DNA of 64,000 nucleotides from GCA-2687515 sp002687515 (GTDB lineage Bacteria; Pseudomonadota; Alphaproteobacteria; Rhodospirillales; UBA2165), in contig JASLNU010000073.1 in assembly GCA_030745835.1 (NCBI GenBank), forward strand, positions 8,415 through 72,414. The letters run 5' to 3'. Below the pieces are notes generated by a model. The model ran no database searches and was not told where the DNA came from. It worked only from the letters and a program-made list of their open reading frames with translations. Position numbers and translations under genes: made by a program. Of the stretch, positions 25,360 to 32,397 are shown in pieces. Numbering within the stretch: the first letter of the stretch is position 1; each line of letters begins with the position of its first letter.

Positions 25360-26247
25360 GTGACCACAAACACCAATCTGAATATTTATCGCAATACCGA
25401 TGGCCTTGGCGACTTTATGCGCAAGGCGCGCAGCTATCCGTTGCTGAGCGCGGCGGAGGAAAGCCGCTTCATTGAACTCTGGCAGGCCCGCCATGACCCG
25501 GAGGCCGGACACCGGCTCATTTCCAGCCATCTGCGCCTGGTAATCGGCATCGCCAACGGTTTCCGCCGTTACGGCCTGTCCTTGGAAGACTTGATTTCCG
25601 AAGGCAGCGTCGGTCTGATGCAGGCTGTCGACCGTTTCGATTGCAGCCGCGAATGCCGGCTTTCCACCTATGCCAAATGGTGGATCCGCGCCGCCATCCA
25701 GGAACACATCATGCGATCATGGTCGCTGGTCCGGATCGGCACGACGGTGGCGCAGAAAAAACTGTTTTTCAATCTGCGCCGGTTGAAACAGGAAATCCGC
25801 GGCAGCAGCGAAGGCCACCTTTCCGAAGGTGATGTCGACGAGATCATGAACCGCCTGCAGATTGCGCGCCATGAGGTGGTTTCGATGGAGGCGCGGCTTT
25901 CGGGCAAGGATTCGTCGCTCAACGTTCCGATCAGCGACGCGGACGCCTCGGAAAGGATAGATGGTTTGGTCGATGTGTCTGATACGCCGGACCGGGCATA
26001 TGAACAAATCAGCGAACACAATTACCAGCGGCGCCTGCTCGGACAGGCGCTGGCCACGGTACCCGAACGCGACCGCGAAATATTCATCAAACGGCGGATC
26101 GAGGAAGACGGTCCCACCCTCGGCGAGCTCGGCAAGGATTACAGCATTTCGCCCGAGCGGGTGCGCCAGATCGAACACAGCGTCTTCGAACAAGTGCGCC
26201 AATTCGTGCTCACCGAGGTCCCCGAATACGGCGCCGAATTCCACTAA
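25360..26247 (+). CDS. rpoH: RpoH-type (sigma-32) RNA polymerase sigma factor
   Basis: A 295-residue heat-shock-type sigma factor. Region 2 has LISEGSVGLMQAVDRFD and STYAKWWIRAAIQEHIMRSW (written here in parts: STYAKWWIRAAIQEH), the diagnostic RpoH box QKKLFFNLRRLK begins at residue 132, and region 4.2 is EDGPTLGELGKDYSISPERVRQIE. The start is GTG at 25360. Many alphaproteobacteria carry two or more rpoH copies; this one, beside a two-component system, may be the oxidative or photo-oxidative-stress type (rpoHII), but that is inference. Confidence 0.92.
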   Translation: MTTNTNLNIYRNTDGLGDFMRKARSYPLLSAAEESRFIELWQARHDPEAGHRLISSHLRLVIGIANGFRRYGLSLEDLISEGSVGLMQAVDRFDCSRECRLSTYAKWWIRAAIQEHIMRSWSLVRIGTTVAQKKLFFNLRRLKQEIRGSSEGHLSEGDVDEIMNRLQIARHEVVSMEARLSGKDSSLNVPISDADASERIDGLVDVSDTPDRAYEQISEHNYQRRLLGQALATVPERDREIFIKRRIEEDGPTLGELGKDYSISPERVRQIEHSVFEQVRQFVLTEVPEYGAEFH

Positions 26248-26310
26248 GCCCAGCGGCGCAGCCCGCATCGGGATAGCTCAGGGGTTTTTTGGGGGACACC
26301 CCCCTCTAAC

Positions 26311-26356
26311 AAAAAGTAAACTGTCACCGATTTAAAACGGTGACAGTTTACTTTTT
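26311..26356. terminator. Bidirectional hairpin between rpoH and the convergent gene
   Basis: AAAAAGTAAACTGTCACCG (26311-26329), eight-base loop, CGGTGACAGTTTACTTTTT (26338-26356): perfect 19-bp stem with A-tail and T-tail, so on either strand a stem is followed by five Ts. It includes the stop codon of the minus-strand gene. The same core forms the repeat at 16458-16545. Confidence 0.7.
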
Positions 26357-26969
26357 AGTGCCCGCCGTGGCCGCCGGCTCCCATCTTTGAATGGTCGATG
26401 CCGCCGCCGCTGTAGCCGCGCAGGCGGTTATAGGCGGCGATCTGGTGGGGGGTGAGGATTTTCGGCGTCTTCAAATGGGTCGCCAGATGCACGTGGCGCA
26501 AATCGCTCCGCACCCGGCCGATCTCCGACAAATGGGATTTGAGCGCGCTTTCGCTGGGCGCGGCGCCTGAACCATAGCCGGTGAACAGGCGGTCGAGGCC
26601 GGCTTCCAAGGCAACCAGCTTTTTACCCAAGGGCACGGCGCGGCCCTTCATGTCGTTGAACAGGGACTGGACACGGCCCTTCTGATCCGCCGATAGCCCG
26701 ATGGCTTCGGCCATTTCCAGGATATGCGCCGGACCCGGCAGGCCGTTCAATTCGGCGGCCTTGGCGAACCCCCAGCCGCGCCCGTTGACAAGATCGTCGA
26801 CATCCTTTTCCGACAGCGACTTGATGCGGCGCGCTTCCTGGCCCCTGTAGGGAGAAGTGTATGGGGAGGTGAATTTTTCGCCGGTTTTTTGACCGGTTTC
26901 GGCCCGGGCGCCGGCGATCACCAATATGGCCGCCAGGGCGGCGGCCGTGAAAAATAAATTCCTGAACAT
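26355..26969 (-). CDS. Exported Spy/CpxP-like protein
   Basis: A 204-residue protein. The start at 26969 (MFRNLFFTAAALAAILVIAG) gives a signal peptide cleaved after ARA; the frame is open upstream but the extra residues are not signal-like. Two LTxxQ-like helices are present (LSADQKGRVQSLFNDM and KTPKILTPHQIAAYNRL), as in Spy, CpxP and heavy-metal-resistance proteins, and the tail is His/Gly-rich (DHSKMGAGGHGGH), which could bind metal. Probably a periplasmic chaperone or metal-stress protein. It is convergent with rpoH and its stop lies in the shared hairpin. Confidence 0.72.
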   Translation of the reverse strand: MFRNLFFTAAALAAILVIAGARAETGQKTGEKFTSPYTSPYRGQEARRIKSLSEKDVDDLVNGRGWGFAKAAELNGLPGPAHILEMAEAIGLSADQKGRVQSLFNDMKGRAVPLGKKLVALEAGLDRLFTGYGSGAAPSESALKSHLSEIGRVRSDLRHVHLATHLKTPKILTPHQIAAYNRLRGYSGGGIDHSKMGAGGHGGH

Positions 26970-27140
26970 CTTTGTCTGCTCCAATCCAAAAATCATTTCC
27001 AACCTATAACGCCGCAACATGTGGAATCCAGCGCCCAGAACGTCAACAACGTCAACCAAGCGCAAGCTTTCGCTTTTCATTGGCGCCCTGGGTTCGTAGC
27101 TTCACCATCTCGACACCAAACATGAAGGCGGTCTGGTTCA

Positions 27141-28070
27141 TTGCATAAGGATTTCGACATCATCGTCGCCGGCGGCGGCATCGCCGGACTGACGGCGGCA
27201 TTGACGGCGGCGCGGCTGGGGCGCCGGGTGCAGGTACTGACCGGCGACGTGCTCGGCGGGCATCTGTTGAGCATCGAGAAGATCGAGGGCTTTCCCGGCT
27301 TCGCCGACGGTGTCGCCGGGTACGAATTGTGCCCGATCACCCAGGGCCAGGCGGCCGAAGCCGGCGCCGGATTCGAGATGACCGAAGTGACCGGACTGCA
27401 AGCCGACGGCGCCGGCTGGATCGCCGCGACGGCGGCGGAAAATTACGCGGCGTGGGCGGTGATCATCGCCACCGGCACCAGCCTCGCCGAGCTTGGGATT
27501 CCCGGCGAGGCTGAATTGCGCGGGCACGGCGTCAGCCATTGCGCCAGTTGCGATGCGCCGCTCTTGATGGACAAGGTGGTGGCGGTTGTCGGCGGCGGCG
27601 ACAGCGCCGCCCAGGAAGCGCTGACCCTGGCCGGGGCGGCGTCCCGGGTAGTCATCCTGTGCCGCGAGGATGCGCTGTCGGCGAAGGCCGTCTACCGCAC
27701 CCGTATCGAGGCACAGCCCAATATCGAGGTGCGGTATCGGACATTGGCCGGCAAAATTCTGGGCGACGGCGTGGTCACCGGCATCGCCACCCGCGGCATC
27801 GATAATGAGGCGCTTGTCGAATTGGCTTGCGAGGGCGTCTTCGTTTATATTGGACACCAGCCGAACAGCCAGTTCCTGAACGGGCTCCTGGACTTGGATG
27901 AAGACCGGCGCATTCCGGTCGATTTGGATTTGCGCACCGAGGCGGCCGGCATATTCGCCGCCGGCACGGTGCGCGCCGGATCGGCCGGCCAGGCGGCTTC
28001 GTCCGCCGGCGACGGAACCGCGGCGGCCATCAATGCCGACGCCTATCTGGACAGCGGTATTTGGCGCTAG
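27141..28070 (+). CDS. Thioredoxin-reductase-like flavoprotein
   Basis: A 309-residue FAD/NADPH oxidoreductase of the TrxB fold: FAD motif AGGGIAGLTAA (about 9-19), redox pair HCASC (about 134-138), NADPH motif VGGGDSAAQEA (about 152-162), and C-terminal GIFAAGTVRAGSAGQAA. The only suitable start is TTG at 27141, preceded by AAGGCGG. It is 27 bases before the selenoprotein gene. In clostridial glycine reductase operons a thioredoxin reductase likewise feeds electrons to a selenoprotein, so this is the likely reductant supplier; that link is inference. Confidence 0.88.
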   Translation: MHKDFDIIVAGGGIAGLTAALTAARLGRRVQVLTGDVLGGHLLSIEKIEGFPGFADGVAGYELCPITQGQAAEAGAGFEMTEVTGLQADGAGWIAATAAENYAAWAVIIATGTSLAELGIPGEAELRGHGVSHCASCDAPLLMDKVVAVVGGGDSAAQEALTLAGAASRVVILCREDALSAKAVYRTRIEAQPNIEVRYRTLAGKILGDGVVTGIATRGIDNEALVELACEGVFVYIGHQPNSQFLNGLLDLDEDRRIPVDLDLRTEAAGIFAAGTVRAGSAGQAASSAGDGTAAAINADAYLDSGIWR

Positions 28071-28097
28071 AAACAGCAAACGCAACCGGAGGATCAA

Positions 28098-29732
28098 ATG
28101 GCTGACAAAATCAAGGTCCACGACCCGAGGGGCTATCCGCCGAGCGTCACCGGCAAGACCCTGGCGCCGAGGCTGCAAAGCCTCGATGGCAAGGTCGTTT
28201 ATCTGGTCGATTGCCTGTTCGACAATTCCGAGATTTTCATGGACCAGCTGCAGCAATGGTTCGCCGAGAACATGCCGGCGGTGGAGGCGCGCATGATCAA
28301 GCCGCGCGCCAGCTGGGTCGATGATCCGGAGATGCGCTCCCGGGTCGAGGCCGATGGCGACGCCGCCATCCTTGGTGTCGGCTTGTGAAGCACCTGCAGC
28401 CCGACGGTCGTCGGGCTCGCCATGTCGCTGGAAGAAGCCGGCGTTCCCACCGTCGCCATCCACACCCATGTCTTTGCCCGGCTCGCCGAAGCGGTGGCGC
28501 TGGCGGGCGGCATGCCGACGACGCGCCAAGCCTATGTGCCGCAGCCGCTGGTCGGCGTGACCGCGGATGGACTGCGCGATTATATCCATGGCACCGATCC
28601 GATCCACGACCGGCCATTCATGCAGGAATTGATCGAGGGGCTGTCGGCGCCGCTCAACGATAACGATCTGAACGGTGTGTCGTTCGAGCGGCCCACCGAA
28701 AAATTCCTTGAGCCCGACACCGAAGACAATCTCCGCCAATTGTTCGAGGACAATCACTGGACCGACTTCATGCCCATTGTCCTGCCCACCGAGGAACGGG
28801 TGGCGGCGATGCTAAAGGGCACCAGCCATGCGCCGGACGAAGTGGTCGGCCGGCTGCGGCCGACGGCGTTCCGGGAATTCTGGGAATTCACCGTTGAAAA
28901 AGTAGCGGTCAACGCGGTGATGGCCGGCTGCAGGCCGGAATATCTGCCGGTGGTCCTGGCGCACGCGGCGAGCGGCGTTACCGCGCGTTCGTCGAGCACC
29001 ACTTCGTTCGCGTCCTTTTCCGTGGTCAACGGCCCGGTGCGCGGCGAAATCGGCATGAGCGACGGCATCGGCGCCATGGGCCCGCACAACCACGCCAACG
29101 TTTCCATCGGGCGCGCCTATAACCTGCTGTCGGTGAACCTGCAGGGCGGATCGGAACCGGGCGATACCCATATGGGCTCGCTCGGCAATCCGATGAACTA
29201 TGCGCTGACCTTCGCCGAGGCCGAGGAACGCAGCCCGTGGCGGCCCCTGCACGTGCAGCGCGGCTTCAAACCCGAAGACAGTACGGTCAGCGTCTTCCAC
29301 GGCGGGCGCTACAACATCGCCGGCTTCGGGCCGCGCCAAACCTGGGCCGAGCAGTTCAAGCGCGCCTTCGCCGCCTGCCAGCACAATCTGGTGCCGACCC
29401 TGATCGTCGATCCGATCACGGCGCGCCAGTTCGTCGATCTCGGCTTCGACTCTAAGGAAAAACTGGCCGCCTGGCTGGCCGAGAACGGCACCCTGCCGGC
29501 GCGCGAATATTGGGATGATCTTTGGGTGCAGACCTTGCAGCTGCCGATGGCCAGGGCCGGCGTCGAGCCGTTTGCATCGAAGCTGAAGGCGGGGCCGGAA
29601 GAGGAAGTGACCCTGTTTGAGCCCGAAGACATCAACATCGTGGTCACCGGCGGCGAGACCCAGGGCGCCTGGAAGCTGATCGCCGGAAAGCTGACCAAGG
29701 AGGCGACGATTTCGGTGGATGAGTGGCGCTGA
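28098..29732 (+). CDS. UGSC/GrdB-like selenoprotein, Sec encoded by in-frame TGA
   Basis: One gene of 544 residues read through a TGA at 28386-28388 (residue 97). The start ATG has GGAGG at 28088-28092. Residues about 20-190 form a domain with GVGL-U-STC-S (Sec97, Cys100: a UxxC redox motif) followed by EEAGVPTVAIHTHVF and QPLVG. This matches, from memory, the Sec domain of glycine/proline reductase proteins GrdB and PrdB (UxxC, then ERAGIPVVHICT) and the UGSC (seleno)protein family. Residues about 200-544 form a second domain with VNAVMAGCRPEYLPVVLA and GDTHMGSLGNPMNYAL, function unknown to me. A perfect 8-bp hairpin with GGTC loop follows the TGA by nine bases. Starting at the ATG 28422 would delete the motif and has no ribosome site. 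A nonsense mutation is the alternative. Confidence 0.87.
28389..28417 (+). promoter_or_regulatory. Predicted bacterial SECIS element
   Basis: Directly after the TGA: nine bases, then AGCCCGAC (28398-28405), loop GGTC (28406-28409), GTCGGGCT (28410-28417). All eight pairs are Watson-Crick. The apical loop begins GG and lies 17 bases after the TGA, as required for SelB binding to bacterial SECIS hairpins such as that of fdhF. Confidence 0.85.
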
Positions 29733-29758
29733 CGCCGGGAACCAAGGCCACTCGTGTG

Positions 29759-30862
29759 ATGATTCCGTTCCGCGCCGAACAGATCGGCAGCCTGGTGCGG
29801 CCAAAGGCGCTGCTGGCGGCGCGGCGCCAATTCGAAGCCGGGCGCATCGGCGCGGCGGCGCTTAGGGACGCCGAGGATGCGGCCATCCGGGGCGCCGTAA
29901 AAAAGCAGGAGGAGATCGGCCTCCCAGTGGTCAGCGACGGCGAGTTCCGCCGCTCGGTCTATTCGGAAAGCTTCACCGCCAAGGCGCTGGCCGGGGTCGA
30001 GATTCAAATGACCGAGGATTCGGGCTGGAGCGCCTCGGAAAGCCACGGCCACCGCATGGCGCGCCGGGTGCCGGTCGTCTCGGAGCGGATCCGCTGGAAG
30101 GGCTCGCCCAATGTGGCGGATTTCAAGTTTCTGAAATCGATTACCGGTGCGGCGGCGAAAGTTACCCTGCCCGGCCCCGCCTTCATCCATTACCGCGCCG
30201 GGCGCGCCAATATCAGCCATCAGGCCTATCCCGATCTGGATGCGTTCTGGTCCGACCTGACCGGCGCCTATGAACAGGAGATGCGGGCCCTGGCGGGCGC
30301 CGGCTGCACCTATTTGCAGATCGACGAAACGGCGATTATCAAGCTCGGCGACGAACGGGTGCGGGCTTTGTTGCAAGAGCGCGGCGACGATTGGCGCGAT
30401 CTATTGGCGCAATATATGGCCGTCATCGCCGCCGTCGCCGCCGGCGCGCCCGAGGGGCTGCGCATCGTCCTCCATGTCTGCCGCTCGTCCGACCCCAACT
30501 GGCAGGCCGACGCCGGCTATGAGGTGATCGCCGAGGCCTTGTTCAACCAGCCCGATATCGACGGATTCTTGCTTGAATATGAAGGCCCGAGGGCCGGCGA
30601 CTTCGAGCCCTTGCGTCTCTGCCCGCCCGGCAAGCGCATCGTCCTCGGCCTGGTCTCGACCATCGAAGAAGAGGTCGAGAGCGCCGATTTCCTGAAATCC
30701 CGCATCGAGGACGCGGCCCGTTACATCGACATCGACCAGCTCGGCCTCAGCCCGCGCTGCGGCTTCGCCACCTCGGCCGAAGACCAGCAAACCATCCCCG
30801 AAGACGCCCAATGGGCCAAATTGGCGCGCATCGCCGAAGTGGCGCGCGACGTTTGGGGGTAA
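29759..30862 (+). CDS. MetE-like zinc thiol-alkyltransferase
   Basis: A single-domain relative of the catalytic half of cobalamin-independent methionine synthase; the family also holds epoxyalkane:coenzyme M transferase. About 367 residues from ATG 29759 (MIPFRAEQIGSLVRP); a GTG at 29723 would add 12 residues and overlap the selenoprotein stop. Candidate zinc ligands are His and Cys of LHVCRSS and the Cys of LSPRCGFATS, with Glu of LLEYEGPRAG. It lacks the N-terminal folate-binding half of true MetE, so methionine synthesis is unlikely. Next to a selenoprotein it could transfer an alkyl group from or to a thiol or selenol. Confidence 0.85.
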   Translation: MIPFRAEQIGSLVRPKALLAARRQFEAGRIGAAALRDAEDAAIRGAVKKQEEIGLPVVSDGEFRRSVYSESFTAKALAGVEIQMTEDSGWSASESHGHRMARRVPVVSERIRWKGSPNVADFKFLKSITGAAAKVTLPGPAFIHYRAGRANISHQAYPDLDAFWSDLTGAYEQEMRALAGAGCTYLQIDETAIIKLGDERVRALLQERGDDWRDLLAQYMAVIAAVAAGAPEGLRIVLHVCRSSDPNWQADAGYEVIAEALFNQPDIDGFLLEYEGPRAGDFEPLRLCPPGKRIVLGLVSTIEEEVESADFLKSRIEDAARYIDIDQLGLSPRCGFATSAEDQQTIPEDAQWAKLARIAEVARDVWG

Positions 30863-31048
30863 GGCGGGGGGCTCATCGGTTGCCGACCTGCCGCCGGTTC
30901 CGACCGGCGATACGCCGCCGTTCGTACATAACACCCCCATCCCTATTCGGGACTTGCGTGTTCGCGCCCTTTCGTCAAAACTAAGCCGCAGGTTCGGGTC
31001 CGTTGGCCCGGTAAGTTGACACACCAAATTAATACGATTGGGGAGGAC
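30863..31048. other. Gap between the MetE-like gene and the molybdenum hydroxylase genes
   Basis: 186 bases. A TTGACA at 31016-31021 could be a -35 box, but no -10 is seen at proper spacing before the ribosome site GGGGAGG (31040-31046). The gap leaves open whether the two gene groups share one transcript. Confidence 0.45.
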
Positions 31049-31918
31049 ATGTACGAATTACGATATGAAGCGCCGGATTCATTGGACGCCGCGATCGGAC
31101 TGATCACCGCCGAGGCCGGCGATGTCCGCATCCTGGCCGGTGGCACCGATCTTCTGGTGCAGATGCATTCAGACCTGATCGAGCCCGCATTGCTGGTCGA
31201 TATCAAGAATATCGCCGAAATGCGGTCGATCGAGAAAACCGGCGGCGGCTACCGGTTCGGCGCCGCCGTGACCGGCATGGAACTGGTCAATCACCCCGAC
31301 TTCGGCAACGATTGGCCGGGTGTCCTGGATGGCGTCAAATTGATCGGCTCGATCCAGGTCAAGGGCCGCGCCACCGTCGCCGGCAATCTCTGCAACGCCT
31401 CGCCGGCCGCCGATTCGGTGCCGCCGATGATGACGGCGGGCGCCGTCGCCACCGTGGTCGGCCCAAACGGAAAGCGCGAGGTGCCGGTCGCCGAGATCGC
31501 CATCGGGCCGGGCCAGACCTCCCTGGAAAAGGGCGAGGTCGTGGTTTCCTTCACCTTGCCCGAACGCCCGCCGCGCTCGGGCGATGCTTATTTGCGCTTC
31601 ACGCCGCGCACCGAAATGGACATCGCCGTGGTCGGCGTCGCCGTCAATTTGACGCTCGACGACGGCGGCACCTGCACCGATGCGGCCATCGCGCTTGGCG
31701 CCGTCGCGGAACGGGCGTTGCTGGTCGACGAAGCGGCGGCGGCGCTGATCGGCAGCAAGCTTGAGGATGCGGCGATGGACAATCTGGCCGCCGCGGCAAG
31801 CAATGCCTGCCGTCCCATCGACGACAAGCGCGGAACCAAGGAATACCGCATCAAGGTAGCCGGCGTGCTGGCCCGCCGCGCCGCCGCGATCGCACGGGAA
31901 AGGGCGGGAAACGGCTGA
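31049..31918 (+). CDS. Molybdenum hydroxylase, FAD subunit (CoxM type)
   Basis: A 289-residue FAD-binding subunit of a xanthine-dehydrogenase-family enzyme. FAD motifs are AGGTDLLVQM (near 31-40) and TVAGNLCNASPAAD (near 113-126), followed by the CO_deh_flav C-terminal region. I chose ATG 31049 because GGGGAGG precedes it. It passes electrons from the 2Fe-2S subunit to an acceptor. It is the first gene of a tight three-gene set: its TGA overlaps the next ATG by one base. Confidence 0.93.
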   Translation: MYELRYEAPDSLDAAIGLITAEAGDVRILAGGTDLLVQMHSDLIEPALLVDIKNIAEMRSIEKTGGGYRFGAAVTGMELVNHPDFGNDWPGVLDGVKLIGSIQVKGRATVAGNLCNASPAADSVPPMMTAGAVATVVGPNGKREVPVAEIAIGPGQTSLEKGEVVVSFTLPERPPRSGDAYLRFTPRTEMDIAVVGVAVNLTLDDGGTCTDAAIALGAVAERALLVDEAAAALIGSKLEDAAMDNLAAAASNACRPIDDKRGTKEYRIKVAGVLARRAAAIARERAGNG

Positions 31919-32394
31919 TGAAAAAAACCCATGTGACGACCACCATCAACGGCGATCATGTCGATTTCCTGTGCGAGCCGACGCAAACGCTCCTTGACGT
32001 GCTGCGCGACGAATTGCAGATGACCGGCACCAAGGAAGGCTGCGGCACCGGCGATTGCGGCGCCTGCTCCGTGATCCTGGACGGCACCCTGGTCTGTTCC
32101 TGCCTGGTGCTTGGGCTGGAAGCCGAGGATAAGGAAATCCAGACCATCGAGGGCATGGCCGCGGGTGACGAGCTGCACCCGTTGCAGCGCAAATTCATCG
32201 AACATGTCGCCCTGCAATGCGGTATTTGCACGCCCGGCCTGCTGATCGCGGCGCGCAGCCTTTTGGAAATCAATCCCGATCCGACGGAAGAGGAAGTGCG
32301 CTACTGGCTGGCCGGCAATCTCTGCCGCTGCACCGGCTATCACAATGTTATCGAGGCGGTCATCGATGCCGCCCAAGAAATGAGGGGTAACTGA
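31918..32394 (+). CDS. Molybdenum hydroxylase, 2Fe-2S subunit (CoxS type)
   Basis: A 158-residue protein with two [2Fe-2S] clusters. The plant-ferredoxin-like N-terminal cluster uses C42, C47, C50 (GCGTGDCGAC) and C60. The C-terminal helical domain uses C101, C104 (CGICTPG), C136 and C138 (CRCTGY). All eight ligands are present. Electron carrier between the molybdenum centre and the FAD. Confidence 0.95.
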   Translation: MKKTHVTTTINGDHVDFLCEPTQTLLDVLRDELQMTGTKEGCGTGDCGACSVILDGTLVCSCLVLGLEAEDKEIQTIEGMAAGDELHPLQRKFIEHVALQCGICTPGLLIAARSLLEINPDPTEEEVRYWLAGNLCRCTGYHNVIEAVIDAAQEMRGN

Positions 32395-32397
32395 GCC

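Noticed and set aside
26970..27080. N-terminal extension of the Spy/CpxP-like protein to 27080
   Set aside because: The added residues would bury the signal peptide; the start at 26969 gives a standard signal sequence.
27138..28757. A 539-codon minus-strand open frame
   Set aside because: Antisense to the flavoprotein and the selenoprotein; no recognisable motif.
28422..29732. Separate gene starting at the ATG after the TGA
   Set aside because: No ribosome site at 28422, and this start removes the UxxC motif; the joined frame is homologous across the TGA.
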